Assembly: GCA_035652095.1 (NCBI GenBank)
Contig: DASREM010000004.1
Span: forward strand, 1 to 64,000
Length of the DNA stretch: 64,000 nucleotides
Direction: 5' to 3'
Source: DASREM01 sp035652095
Lineage (GTDB): Bacteria > Acidobacteriota > Terriglobia > Terriglobales > Acidobacteriaceae
Shown: in pieces, positions 51,456 to 60,016 of the stretch
Numbering within the stretch: the first letter of the stretch is position 1
Layout of the letters: each line of letters begins with the position of its first letter
Notes under the pieces: model-generated
The model's database searches: none
What the model saw: the letters and a program-made list of their open reading frames with translations, nothing else
Told to the model about the DNA's origin: nothing
Program-made: the position numbers and the translations under genes

Positions 51456-51845
51456 TCAGAGGAACTTCCTGCAGTTGCGGGCCCCGCAGCGGCAGGGGAG
51501 TTGGCCTTCATGATGCGAGTCGCCATAATCGCAGGTGAGTTCTTCGCCGGGCAGGATGTTGCGCCTGGCGTAGAACTCCACCCGGCGATGGGCTACACGG
51601 ATAAAGACATTCGGGTCGCATGAGTGGTTGACGAACTGGAAGGGAGATTCACCGGAGCTTCCGTCAATCGCCTCGGTTTCGCTGATTTCCACAATGACGA
51701 TACGCTGAGCGCCTTTCGCGCGTCGTCTCGCCTCGCGGACTGAGATCTTCTCGCCTGTGAATTCGCCAAGTTTGCGCCGTGCGGGAAGCGGCCTTTCCGC
51801 AAACAAGCCGTGACCTTGAATGAAGCTGGGAAGAATACGGAACAT
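51456..51845 (-). CDS. SET-domain protein (putative lysine methyltransferase)
   Basis: A 129-residue protein that is little more than a SET domain. Motifs: 'GHGLFAERPLPARRKLGEFTGE' (SAM-binding start), 'FQFVNHSCDPNVFI' (NHSC), 'NILPGEELTCDYGD' (ELTxDYG) and a post-SET 'CRCGARNCRKF' Cys cluster for zinc. All key positions are present, so S-adenosylmethionine-dependent protein lysine methylation is plausible. SET proteins occur in scattered bacteria; the target here is unknown. ATG 51845 was chosen since the fold starts directly after it. It is divergent from cutC. Confidence 0.88.
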   Translation of the reverse strand: MFRILPSFIQGHGLFAERPLPARRKLGEFTGEKISVREARRRAKGAQRIVIVEISETEAIDGSSGESPFQFVNHSCDPNVFIRVAHRRVEFYARRNILPGEELTCDYGDSHHEGQLPCRCGARNCRKFL

Positions 51846-51946
51846 ATCAGGCGAATATAAAAACACGAAAAACCCAGAGGTGTCTATCCGGAGATTTCGT
51901 GAATTCGCGGGTGGGGTTCAAGATCTTCGGTAGGATACTTCTCGCT

Positions 51947-52702
51947 ATGAACAAGAAGGGAAGAGGAATCTTGCTGGAGATCTGCTGCGGCAGTATTGAT
52001 GATGCCATCCAGGCGGAACGCGGAGGAGCAGACCGCGTGGAACTGTGTTCGGCGCTGTTCCTGGGTGGACTAACGCCGTCGCTAGGCACCATCCAGGAAG
52101 CCATGCAACGGCTGAGCATTCCGGTGATGGTTATGGTCCGGCCTCGCGCGGGCGGCTTTTGCTACAGCGATGCCGAAATGAAATCCATGGAACGCGATGC
52201 CGAAGCCGCGGTTGACAACGGTGCGGATGGGGTCGTGTTTGGAATCCTGCTGGAGAGCGGAGAGATTGATGTGGCGCGCTGCCGACGGTTGATGCGCCGG
52301 ATCGGCAAGCGGCAGAGCATCTTTCATCGGGCATTCGATGTCACTCCCGACCCGTTCCGGGCACTCGAGCAGTTGATTGATCTGGGAGTGCAACGGCTGC
52401 TGACCAGCGGGCAAAAGAATTCGGCGCCGGAAGGAGCGGATCTGATCCGGCGTCTCAGGGAACGGGCCGATGGACGGATTGAGATCCTTCCGGGCGGCGG
52501 TATCCAGCCGTACCAGGTGAAATCCATGGTGGTGGAGACTGGCTGCGACCAGGTTCATATGACGGCGTGGCAGACCTTCACAGACCGCTCGACACACGCG
52601 CAGGCGACTGTGACTTTCGGAGGAGCGCTTTATCCCGCAGAGGACCGATACCAGGTGACCGATGCCCGGCTGGTCAGGGAAGTAAAGAAAAGACTTAGTT
52701 AG
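51947..52702 (+). CDS. cutC: CutC family protein
   Basis: TIM-barrel protein named for copper homeostasis, 251 residues. 'LLEICCGSIDDAIQAERGGADRVELCSALFLGGLTPSLGTI' , 'VMVMVRPRAGGFCYSDAE', 'GADGVVFGILLESGEIDVARCRRLM', 'FHRAFDVTPDPFRALEQLIDLGVQRLLTSGQ' and 'ILPGGGIQPYQVKSM' follow the family from end to end. The copper role is debated; a metabolic enzyme function is possible. ATG 51947 is the normal start for the family. The divergent partner is a SET-domain gene. Confidence 0.93.
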   Translation: MNKKGRGILLEICCGSIDDAIQAERGGADRVELCSALFLGGLTPSLGTIQEAMQRLSIPVMVMVRPRAGGFCYSDAEMKSMERDAEAAVDNGADGVVFGILLESGEIDVARCRRLMRRIGKRQSIFHRAFDVTPDPFRALEQLIDLGVQRLLTSGQKNSAPEGADLIRRLRERADGRIEILPGGGIQPYQVKSMVVETGCDQVHMTAWQTFTDRSTHAQATVTFGGALYPAEDRYQVTDARLVREVKKRLS

Positions 52703-52825
52703 TAAGTGCAGCTTAGTAACGGAAAGTCTGTGATTGACAGACTCTAAGTGCTGGAGTAAAACCACCGAATCCAACCGAACCCGGGTTGAAAGATCGTCCC
52801 TCACTACGTTCACGAAGGGGACCCA

Positions 52826-55800
52826 GTGTCGCAACCGGGAGCAAAACGCGCGAAAACGGAAGTGGCGAGCGATTCGCCGTCGGTCACGCAGGCCACGCAG
52901 GCAGCCAAAGGATTCGTCTCCAGGCTGCTGAGGATTCCGATTGCAATAGCTGCAGCCGGACTGCGACCGTTGGGATTGGCCAGGGTGCGGAAAAGCACAT
53001 GGCTCAAGATATGCGGCACATTGTTCGCCATCGGCCTTCTCGGAATCTTGCTGGTGCAGAGGAGCAGGGACCCGCAGTCGAAATCCAAACTGGACTGGTG
53101 GAACGCTCCGATTGAAATCAATCACTGGCTGAGCTTGCCTGGCTTTGAGAATGCAAGCCTGAATGCGGTCGCAGTGCTGCCTTCGGGCAGAGTATTGGTG
53201 GGAGGAAATAACGGACTGCTTGCGTATTCCGACGACCATGGGCAGAAGTGGGTGCCGGTGTTATTCGATCCGAAGAACGAGACTTTTTCGTCCATTGCGC
53301 AAGGCGCGAGTGAGCAAGTCTCGGGAGACCAGGGAACGGGCGCAAATCCCAAGCCCCCACCGAGTTCGAATTCTCAGAATCAAAGCCGCGCTGGGGAAGG
53401 TAACCTGAAGTCCACGGGACGGGCTCAAGCGAACCAGGTCGGAAGTCAGTCCGGCAAAGTGGAGAGCGCACCGCAGACAAACGCCATCAACCCGGCGCCG
53501 GCGAAAAAAAGGGCGTCGCCGCCAGCGGAACCGGCGGCAAAGAAAACTCCGCGAGAGAAGAAAGAAGCGGGGCTCCTCGATTTTGAGTTGTTGCCACGCG
53601 TCTATGCGGCAGAACTCGGACCGCAGCAGAGCGCGCAACAACCGAGTTCACAACAGCAATATCCGCAGCAGCAGAATCCGCGACAGCAAGGGCCATCCCA
53701 AGGGGGTCCGCAGCTGCCGAATGCGGAGCCGCAGGGCCCGCGACAGGAAGGTTCGCAGGCAGGTCGTCAGGGGCAGAACAATCAGCAGCAGAGTCCGGCA
53801 CAGGGCCAGCAACCAAATCCACAACTGGAGAAGGCGAATCCAGGTGCGCAGCAAATTCCCGGCGTACTGAATCAGCAGCAAGGAACGCCGCAAAGAAGGC
53901 CAGCGCCGGCAAGCCCGAGCACGAATATCAAGGCGGGTGTGAATGAGAGTGCCGGGCGAGCCAAAAAGCGTTCCTCAGCGAATCCTGCGCCGGCATCGCT
54001 CTCAGCCAGGCGCGTGTACGTACCAGTCGCGGAGCAAACGCAACCCGACGTGCTGGTGCTGGACAACTATGACGACAAGGTCCTCGCACTTTATTCCCGG
54101 GATGGCCGTTCCTGGTTCAGCGTCGACAGCGGACTGAACTGGAGAATGAGTTCTGAGGGCGTGCCGGCGGCGGGCGGCTGGATCGCGTGGATGCGAACTG
54201 GGGGCCCGCTTGGAGAGGCGTTTTCCGCACAGCGTTTTGGAGAGGCTCTGGCAAGGTATTCCTATCGGCCGCCGGGAGCGGAGCACCGCCTGCGATACCT
54301 TCCCGAAGAGAGTGAAATCACCTCCGGATATGTGAGTTCAGGCCGCCGAGCTTGGTCAACGGGGTGCGACCAAGCGAACGGGCGGATCAGCGTCAGCGAT
54401 GATCAGGGACGCAGTTGGAAACTACTTGCCACGAGCCCAGTCTGCCTGCGCGACCTGGTGATGAGCGGTGATGGTGCAACCGGTTATGCGGTCGGCGACA
54501 ATGGCGCGATCTTCTACAGCGTGACCAACGGGAATGGCTGGCAGGCGATCACGCGGGGAGCGCTGGGTGAAAAGAACCAGACAGGCTGGTTCGATCACTA
54601 CTGGAAACTGCCGGCGCCGTGGATACAAATCGTTCTTTTCTTCAGCCTGGCCTGCCTCGGGATGGCGGTGCTGATCAGCGCACCGGAGGCAGACACGCTG
54701 GAGGAAGCAGGGCTAAAGGTAACCGGCAAGGACGAGCCGGGCAAGTCAGCGCCCCAGGTGGCGAATTTTACGGTCAGCGATCGTCCGCTCGAACCGGACG
54801 ATTTTGATGCGATGGGCTTCGGGCATGTCGCGCGCGGTATTTCGGGGTTCCTGCGCAATCCTCGCACCTTGCTGCCGATCACGATTGCCATCAACGGCGC
54901 GTGGGGGCTGGGCAAGAGTTCGATGATGAATCTGATCTACCGCGATCTCGACCTCCACGGGTTTCGTCCGATGGCGTTTAACGCGTGGCATCACCAGGAA
55001 GATGACAACCTGCTGGCGTCGCTACTGCAATCTGTCAAAGAGGACGCAGTGCCGTCGTTCTTTAGCTTCGCCGGGGGGATGTTCCGGGTGCGGCTCGCGT
55101 GGCAACGACTGGTGAGGTTCTACCCGCGGGCCCTGGGCATGCTGGCGGTGCTTGTGCTGCTCGTGGGAGTGCAATACTCGTATTACCACTCTGCGAAGTC
55201 CGGCGGACTACCTTACCTGCCGCAAGCGGTCCAACTCATCAATGGGCGACTCGAGGCTCTGAAGAATTCTCTCGATCCCACCCATAAATCAACTTCTGAA
55301 CCGAAGAGCGGTCAGGCAAGCGAAGGAAGCGAAAAGGCCCAAGGCTCAACACAACCGGCGCCCGATGCCGGCGGTCTTCTCGCTCTGCTGATGGGGATGC
55401 TGGTGCAGGGGTTCAGCCTGATCGATAAAGTGGTAAGGCCATCGGAGTACGGCGCAGCCCAGCCGCTAGCCACGCTTTACGTACTCTTCCGTATTTTTCC
55501 GTCAGCCCTCAAGCGCTTGCAGGCATTCAGCGAGAACCCAGCCACTTTGCTGCGCTCTTCTTCTCCGGGAGCTTCGGAAAAACAACTGGAAGCGCAAAGC
55601 AGCTTTCGCATGCGTTTCGCACGGGAATTTTCCGACGTGACCAAAGCTCTCGGAAGCAGGCGGCGCCTGGTGATCTTCATTGATGACCTGGATCGCTGCC
55701 GTCCCGCCAAGGTCGCCGAGATGCTGGAAGCGGTGAATTACATCGTGGTATCAGGGCAATGCGCCGTCATCATGGGTCTGGAGACCAACGCCGTGAAAGC

Positions 55801-56869
55801 CGCGGTCGGGCTGAGCTTCCGGGACATGGCCGAGGAGTTCGAGCAGCCGGGTGGGGTCACGGACCTTTTGAATGCAGGCGAACAGAAGCGGCGCCGATTT
55901 GCGGAGCAGTACATCGAAAAGCTTATCAACATTGAAATCAACGTGCCCAACCCCTCCGAAGAACAAAAAGACAAGTTGCTGGAACAGGCACGGGAAAATG
56001 CGCAACGCGACACCGAGCGTGCTCGAGAGCGGCATGTGGTAGCCGGTCTGGCCTTCATGAAAAGCCTGGCCCGGTTGGCCCTGGTACTGGGTATCGCCTG
56101 GGGGCTTGGCGTCATGCTGTTGAACATGGTGGAGTGGCGCGCTCGTGTGTACTTTGAAAATCAGGCAGCGACCAAACTCGCCAGGTATCCAGCTTCAGGT
56201 CAACAACAGGAGAAGCAAACCAACCCGACAGGTGCTGCGGCAACGGGACCGTCGGCTGCAGAGAACGCGGCGCCGGTGCAGGCCGCGAGTCCAGCCCCAC
56301 GACCGTCGAGGGTTCCGACGTTGCACGAAGGCGAAAGTCCATTTCCGGGGCAGCTATTGCGGGGATGGAAAGCCTGGGTTTGTCTGGGCGCACTGGCGCT
56401 GCTGTTCATCAGTTTACTTTCACGGGTTCCACAGGCACAAACCAGCGATTCGGGTGAATTCACACGAGCGTTGGGGCAATGGGCCCCGGTCGCAGGCGCG
56501 AAATTGAAGACGCCGCGATCGGTAAAGCGTTTCTTGAATCGGGTGCGCTGCCTGGCCATGCTGCAACATCCACCAGAGCCGAAGCAATCCGTGCTGGTGC
56601 GATGGCTCGCGCCGCGCCCGGACTCGACGCCCGCGCAGGTGGCCGCTCCAATTCCGGAACAGTACCTGGTTGCGCTCTCGGCAATCGAGGCGTATGACCC
56701 AGCGCTGATTGAGGATGACATCAGGCTGGAGGACTTTCTGAGTTCGCCTCGTTTGGGCGCCCTGTTTGGGCCAATCAATCCGATGGAAATCGCTGAAAAG
56801 CGGGAAGGCCTATTGGCATGGCTGCATCAGTACAAGACGTTGAGGAGTGGAGGGCTCCTGTCTGCCTAG
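52826..56869 (+). CDS. Giant membrane protein: Ycf48-like propeller fused to KAP P-loop NTPase
   Basis: A 1347-residue protein. A membrane helix lies at about residues 60-78. Propeller-like strands follow ('SLNAVAVLPSGRVLVGGNNGLLAYSDDHGQKWVPVLFD', about 110-150), then a long Gln/Pro/Ser-rich insert (about 165-390), then more Ycf48-like blades ('GRISVSDDQGRSWKLLA', 'DGATGYAVGDNGAIFYSVTNGNGWQAITRG', up to about 580). A helix at about 598-618 leads to the KAP NTPase: Walker A 'INGAWGLGKSSMMNLI' (about 688-703), a helical pair at about 768-787 and 848-866 as in other KAP proteins, and Walker B 'RLVIFIDDLDRCRPAKVAEML' (about 945-965). Two more membrane segments lie at about 1077-1102 and 1181-1200. 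GTG 52826, with AAGGGG 6 bases upstream. The layout suggests an envelope sensor driving a cytoplasmic NTPase; the role is unknown. Confidence 0.85.
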   Translation: MSQPGAKRAKTEVASDSPSVTQATQAAKGFVSRLLRIPIAIAAAGLRPLGLARVRKSTWLKICGTLFAIGLLGILLVQRSRDPQSKSKLDWWNAPIEINHWLSLPGFENASLNAVAVLPSGRVLVGGNNGLLAYSDDHGQKWVPVLFDPKNETFSSIAQGASEQVSGDQGTGANPKPPPSSNSQNQSRAGEGNLKSTGRAQANQVGSQSGKVESAPQTNAINPAPAKKRASPPAEPAAKKTPREKKEAGLLDFELLPRVYAAELGPQQSAQQPSSQQQYPQQQNPRQQGPSQGGPQLPNAEPQGPRQEGSQAGRQGQNNQQQSPAQGQQPNPQLEKANPGAQQIPGVLNQQQGTPQRRPAPASPSTNIKAGVNESAGRAKKRSSANPAPASLSARRVYVPVAEQTQPDVLVLDNYDDKVLALYSRDGRSWFSVDSGLNWRMSSEGVPAAGGWIAWMRTGGPLGEAFSAQRFGEALARYSYRPPGAEHRLRYLPEESEITSGYVSSGRRAWSTGCDQANGRISVSDDQGRSWKLLATSPVCLRDLVMSGDGATGYAVGDNGAIFYSVTNGNGWQAITRGALGEKNQTGWFDHYWKLPAPWIQIVLFFSLACLGMAVLISAPEADTLEEAGLKVTGKDEPGKSAPQVANFTVSDRPLEPDDFDAMGFGHVARGISGFLRNPRTLLPITIAINGAWGLGKSSMMNLIYRDLDLHGFRPMAFNAWHHQEDDNLLASLLQSVKEDAVPSFFSFAGGMFRVRLAWQRLVRFYPRALGMLAVLVLLVGVQYSYYHSAKSGGLPYLPQAVQLINGRLEALKNSLDPTHKSTSEPKSGQASEGSEKAQGSTQPAPDAGGLLALLMGMLVQGFSLIDKVVRPSEYGAAQPLATLYVLFRIFPSALKRLQAFSENPATLLRSSSPGASEKQLEAQSSFRMRFAREFSDVTKALGSRRRLVIFIDDLDRCRPAKVAEMLEAVNYIVVSGQCAVIMGLETNAVKAAVGLSFRDMAEEFEQPGGVTDLLNAGEQKRRRFAEQYIEKLINIEINVPNPSEEQKDKLLEQARENAQRDTERARERHVVAGLAFMKSLARLALVLGIAWGLGVMLLNMVEWRARVYFENQAATKLARYPASGQQQEKQTNPTGAAATGPSAAENAAPVQAASPAPRPSRVPTLHEGESPFPGQLLRGWKAWVCLGALALLFISLLSRVPQAQTSDSGEFTRALGQWAPVAGAKLKTPRSVKRFLNRVRCLAMLQHPPEPKQSVLVRWLAPRPDSTPAQVAAPIPEQYLVALSAIEAYDPALIEDDIRLEDFLSSPRLGALFGPINPMEIAEKREGLLAWLHQYKTLRSGGLLSA

Positions 56870-56976
56870 TACATGAAGGGCCGCACCACGGGTCGTGATC
56901 TTCGGTGACGTTTCCCCCCTCGAGAGGCATTGCTAAGGTGAAGGCCAGACAGCAATAGGAAAGGTCTGGCTCGAAC

Positions 56977-57351
56977 ATGGCGAAGTCGTCGAACAAACTG
57001 AACATTCTCTATGGCGAGGGAGATGCGGACGTACTCGCCGAACAGGCGAAGACCATTGCCCAAGCCGGTCACCAGGTGAAGACGGCAGAAGGGCGCAAGG
57101 GCGTGCTGGAAGCGTTGAAGGCGGGAAGTTTCGATCTGCTGATCCTGGGACCGACGCTGAGCCGGGACGATCGTCATCACCTGCCGTACATGGCCAAGAA
57201 ATTTCATCCTGGAACGCGGGTGCTGGTAATGCACACTGACGGATCGCGGCATCCGTATGTGGACGCGAACCTGGATACGGGTTGCAGCATGGAGAGCCTG
57301 GTCGAAAAGATTGCCGGCTCGTTTGCGAGCAGCGCAGTAGCCGCGCGGTAA
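56977..57351 (+). CDS. Degenerate receiver-domain (CheY-like) protein
   Basis: A 124-residue single-domain protein with the response-regulator fold: 'NILYGEGDADVLAEQAKTIAQAGHQVKTAEGRKGVLEALKAGSFDLLIL' matches the first half. The usual phospho-acceptor Asp after 'DLLIL' is Gly (DLLILGPTLSRDD), and the conserved Lys near the end is not evident ('VLVMHTDGSRHP'). So it is a pseudo-receiver that cannot be phosphorylated in the normal way. It starts 107 bp after the KAP gene and is followed by a strong terminator; the two may form one unit. Partner unknown. Confidence 0.8.
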   Translation: MAKSSNKLNILYGEGDADVLAEQAKTIAQAGHQVKTAEGRKGVLEALKAGSFDLLILGPTLSRDDRHHLPYMAKKFHPGTRVLVMHTDGSRHPYVDANLDTGCSMESLVEKIAGSFASSAVAAR

Positions 57352-57373
57352 GAACGAGTTCGTTTTGCAGCGA

Positions 57374-57397
57374 AGCCCCGAGAGATCGGGGCTTTTT
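57374..57397 (+). terminator. Intrinsic terminator after the KAP/receiver genes
   Basis: AGCCCCGA (57374-57381), loop GAGA, TCGGGGCT (57386-57393), then TTTT. It closes the transcript 22 bp after the receiver stop. Confidence 0.88.
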
Positions 57398-57521
57398 GCT
57401 TTTGGCGTCTTCTCTGGTGGATTGGACCTGCAGTGTTGGATAGCCCACAGAACGCCCGGGCGTGGACTTTCCCTCTGGAGCTTGGCATCATAGCGATCGT
57501 TTCAACGAAGGGATGGATGGT

Positions 57522-58157
57522 ATGCCGAAGCAAAGCTCAGTCAAAGTCGAGTCCCTTTATGATGTGCATCCCGGGATTGCGATGGTGCAGAAATGGACGC
57601 GGGAGCTTAAGGGAAAGAGCGGCCGCTCGCTTCCGGAATGGATTGAGCTGGTGAGGAAGGAAGGTCCGAAAGACGAGCAAGGGCGTCGCGAGTGGCTGAA
57701 GACGAAGCATGGATTCGGCACCAATAATGCGGCGTGGATCGCGCAGCGCGCAGATGGAAAGGGGCGAGAGGAAGATGATCCGGAGACGTATCTGAAAGCC
57801 GCGTCGGGGTTTGTCGAGCAGCAATACTCTGGACCGAAAGCGGCTCTGCGGCCGATCTACGAGGCGCTGCTCAAGCTGGGCCGATCAATGGGCGAGGTGA
57901 AGGTGTGTCCGGGCAAGACCATCGTGCCACTGTATCGGAAGCATGTGTTTGCCCAGATCAAGCCGGCAACCAATACCCGGATTGATATGGGGTTCGCGCT
58001 GGCAAAGTATAAGGGCAAACTTCCGAAGCGGCTGATTGACACGGGCGGGCTGGCGAAGAAGGACCGGATCACGCATCGCATCGAGGTGAAGGCGATTTCG
58101 GATGTTGATGAGGAAGTGAAGCGGTGGCTGAAAGTTGCGTATGAGCTGGATGCGTAA
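57522..58157 (+). CDS. DUF4287/DUF5655-type protein
   Basis: A 211-residue soluble protein in two parts: DUF4287-like (about 10-80; 'VQKWTRELKGKSGRSLPEWIELVRKEGPKDEQGRREWLKTKHGFGTNNAAWIAQ') and DUF5655-like (about 95-210; 'LRPIYEALLKLGRSMGEVKVCPGKTIVPLYRKHVFAQIKPATNTRIDMGFAL'). The second part looks like the ligand-binding YdhG/DUF1801 fold. ATG 57522 was chosen with AAGGGA 8 bases upstream. Function unknown. It follows the terminator and is probably its own unit. Confidence 0.85.
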   Translation: MPKQSSVKVESLYDVHPGIAMVQKWTRELKGKSGRSLPEWIELVRKEGPKDEQGRREWLKTKHGFGTNNAAWIAQRADGKGREEDDPETYLKAASGFVEQQYSGPKAALRPIYEALLKLGRSMGEVKVCPGKTIVPLYRKHVFAQIKPATNTRIDMGFALAKYKGKLPKRLIDTGGLAKKDRITHRIEVKAISDVDEEVKRWLKVAYELDA

Positions 58158-58160
58158 CTG

Positions 58161-58292
58161 CGGCTGCTGGAGGTCATGGGGAAGCACGACGTACGGGCAA
58201 CGTTCTTTCTGATCGGGCGATATGTGCAAGGTCAGTTGCCACCGGCGCGGTCTTACATCTCCGATTGGGTAGCTCACTGGAAGATTCAGTAG
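58161..58292 (+). pseudogene. Polysaccharide deacetylase (NodB) fragment
   Basis: Only a remnant of about 43 codons is left. It reads 'LLEVMGKHDVRATFFLIGRYV', the well-known segment of the NodB homology domain where the deacetylase motif follows the ATFF strand, then runs out into unrelated residues and a stop. The metal-binding motifs that should lie before and after are absent, so this is a decayed copy, left between the DUF4287 and hemL genes. The rest of the 230-bp space contains no gene. Confidence 0.7.
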
Positions 58293-58388
58293 GGCTAAAC
58301 TGGCGATTAGAGCGGCAGCGTCGGGCCGGCGCTGCGCCAGGGCGGACGAATTCGTCCGTCTAGAGGTGAGCTGAAGCGGAGCAGATCC

Positions 58389-59690
58389 CTACGCGTGGGC
58401 GAGGGCGAAGGCTTGCTTCGCTGCGGTGATGGTTTGCTGGATGTCTTCCTCGGTATGTGCCGCGCTCAGAAATGCAGCTTCAAACTGCGAGGGCGGCAAG
58501 TAGACCCCGTTGTCCAGCATGGAGCGGAAGAAGCGGCCAAAGGCTTCGGTATCGGCTTTGGCGGCTGAATTCCAGTCGGTGACCGGACACGGCGCAAAGA
58601 ACCAGGTGAACATCGATCCCACGCGGTTGTAGCAGATGGGAACACCTGCCTGCCGGGCGGCGGCGGCCACTCCAGCGGCGAGTTCACCGCTTAATTGGTC
58701 GAGGCGCGGGTAAATTTCTTTTCTGTGCTCTTTCAAATAACGCAGCGTCGCCAGTCCGGCAGCCATGGCAAGCGGATTTCCCGACAGAGTCCCCGCCTGG
58801 TACATCGGGCCAAGTGGCGCGACCATGTCCATGATTTCGGAAGGGCCGCCGTAGGCGCCGACGGGCAGGCCTCCTCCGATAATCTTGCCCATCGTAGTCA
58901 GGTCAGGATGAATGGCATAGAGCTCTTGTGCGCCGCCGAAAGCCAGGCGAAATCCTGTCATTACCTCATCGAAAATCAGAAGTGTCTTGTCGCGCTCGGT
59001 GAGGGCGCGCAGAGCTTCGAGATATCCGCGGGCGGGCGGGACGCAGCCCATATTGCCGACAACCGGCTCAACGATAACGCAGGCGATCTGGTGCCGGAAC
59101 TTCTTGAACGCCTGCTCGATCGCATCCGTATCATTGAAGGGAAGAGCGAGGGTGAATTGGGTGAATTCTTCGGGAACGCCGGCTGAGCCCGGAATGCCGA
59201 GCGTGGCGACGCCCGAGCCGGCCTTTACGAGCAGCGCGTCGGCGTGTCCGTGATAGCAGCCTTCGAACTTCACGACATACTTGCGTTTGGTATAAGCGCG
59301 GGCGAGACGGATTGCCGACATGGTGGCTTCGGTTCCCGAACTGACGAAGCGGACCTTCTGCATATGAGGGAATGCGGAGAGAACGATTTCGGCAAGGTCG
59401 GCTTCTGCGGGAGTGGAGGCGCCGAAGCTGGTTCCATTCTGCGCGGCCGCGGTGATAGCGTCGATCACCGAAGGGGCGGCATGTCCCAGGATCTGGGGGC
59501 CCCAGGAGCCGATGTAGTCGACGTATTCGTTGCCATCGGCATCCCAAAGACGAGATCCTTTGCCGCGCACGATGAATGGGGGATCGCCGCCGACGGCGCG
59601 GAAAGCGCGCACGGGAGAGTTGACCCCTCCGGGAATCATCTGCTCGGCCCGCCTCTGCAATTTCAACGACTGCTCGGTTTTGCGGGACAT
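58389..59690 (-). CDS. hemL: Glutamate-1-semialdehyde 2,1-aminomutase
   Basis: PLP enzyme of haem synthesis (C5 pathway), making 5-aminolevulinate; 433 residues. 'SLKLQRRAEQMIPGGVNSPVRAFRAVGGDPPFIVRGKGSRLWDADGNEYVDYIGSWGPQILGH', 'VRFVSSGTEATMSAIRLARAYTKR', 'LIFDEVMTGFRLAFGGAQELYAIHPDLTTMGKIIGGGLPVGAYGG' (PLP Lys in MGKIIGGG) and 'MYQAGTLSGNPLAMAAGL' are diagnostic. AGGAGG stands 5 bases before the ATG. Its presence with gltX in the window fits the tRNA-Glu-based C5 pathway (glutamyl-tRNA to glutamate semialdehyde). Confidence 0.97.
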   Translation of the reverse strand: MSRKTEQSLKLQRRAEQMIPGGVNSPVRAFRAVGGDPPFIVRGKGSRLWDADGNEYVDYIGSWGPQILGHAAPSVIDAITAAAQNGTSFGASTPAEADLAEIVLSAFPHMQKVRFVSSGTEATMSAIRLARAYTKRKYVVKFEGCYHGHADALLVKAGSGVATLGIPGSAGVPEEFTQFTLALPFNDTDAIEQAFKKFRHQIACVIVEPVVGNMGCVPPARGYLEALRALTERDKTLLIFDEVMTGFRLAFGGAQELYAIHPDLTTMGKIIGGGLPVGAYGGPSEIMDMVAPLGPMYQAGTLSGNPLAMAAGLATLRYLKEHRKEIYPRLDQLSGELAAGVAAAARQAGVPICYNRVGSMFTWFFAPCPVTDWNSAAKADTEAFGRFFRSMLDNGVYLPPSQFEAAFLSAAHTEEDIQQTITAAKQAFALAHA

Positions 59691-59882
59691 AGAACCTCCT
59701 GCAGGGAACGCTGGTCCCTTGAAAAGCCAATCTTAGCAGCAGGGTTGGAAGGGGTTGCCGGACGGCAGTCACCGCGGCCTGTGACTCAGCTCACAGCGAA
59801 GGGGGGTCGCCGATTCACGAGAAATTCATTTTATGGAAACGCGTGTGAAACATGAACTGGATAGAGTTGTTGCCAGTACACG

Positions 59883-59905
59883 CCCTTCTAACCGGGAGGG
59901 TTTTT
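59883..59905 (+). terminator. Orphan intrinsic terminator upstream of the porin
   Basis: CCCTTC (59883-59888), loop TAACCG, GGAGGG (59895-59900), then TTTTT. No protein gene on this strand lies directly upstream, so it would end a short non-coding transcript or act as a leader attenuator. Confidence 0.6.
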
Positions 59906-59906
59906 C

Positions 59907-59937
59907 AGGACAGCTTCGGGGGGCTCCGGGCTGTCCT
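59907..59937 (+). other. Second stem-loop upstream of the porin promoter
   Basis: AGGACAGC (59907-59914) and GCTGTCCT (59930-59937) form a perfect 8-bp stem followed by AATTTT. Together with the terminator just before it, it makes a short structured block of possible regulatory RNA. Confidence 0.55.
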
Positions 59938-59944
59938 AATTTTC

Positions 59945-59975
59945 TTGCGCTGGCATTAACTATAGTTAATATAAT
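59945..59975 (+). promoter_or_regulatory. Porin promoter with embedded 16-bp palindrome
   Basis: TATAAT (59970-59975) with TTGCGC (59945-59950) upstream at 19-base spacing. Between them lies ATTAACTATAGTTAAT (59955-59970), a perfect palindrome that overlaps the -10 box. That is the place for a repressor operator. The porin gene begins 42 bases downstream of the -10 box. Confidence 0.6.
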
Positions 59976-60016
59976 ATCGTATGTTGGCGTTAATCTCGTG
60001 ATTGCGAGGGAGCCCC

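Noticed and set aside
51456..57351. Calling the SET-CutC-KAP-receiver stretch a proven defence island
   Set aside because: KAP proteins occur in defence, but no nuclease, methylase or other defence gene is here; only the KAP plus pseudo-receiver pair is reported, as a candidate.
59840..59905. A tRNA-Arg(UCU)-like string: ACTGGATAGAG followed by CTTCTAA
   Set aside because: The D-stem does not pair (CATG against GAGT), no acceptor stem or T-loop can be found, and a simple hairpin with T-run explains the second part.
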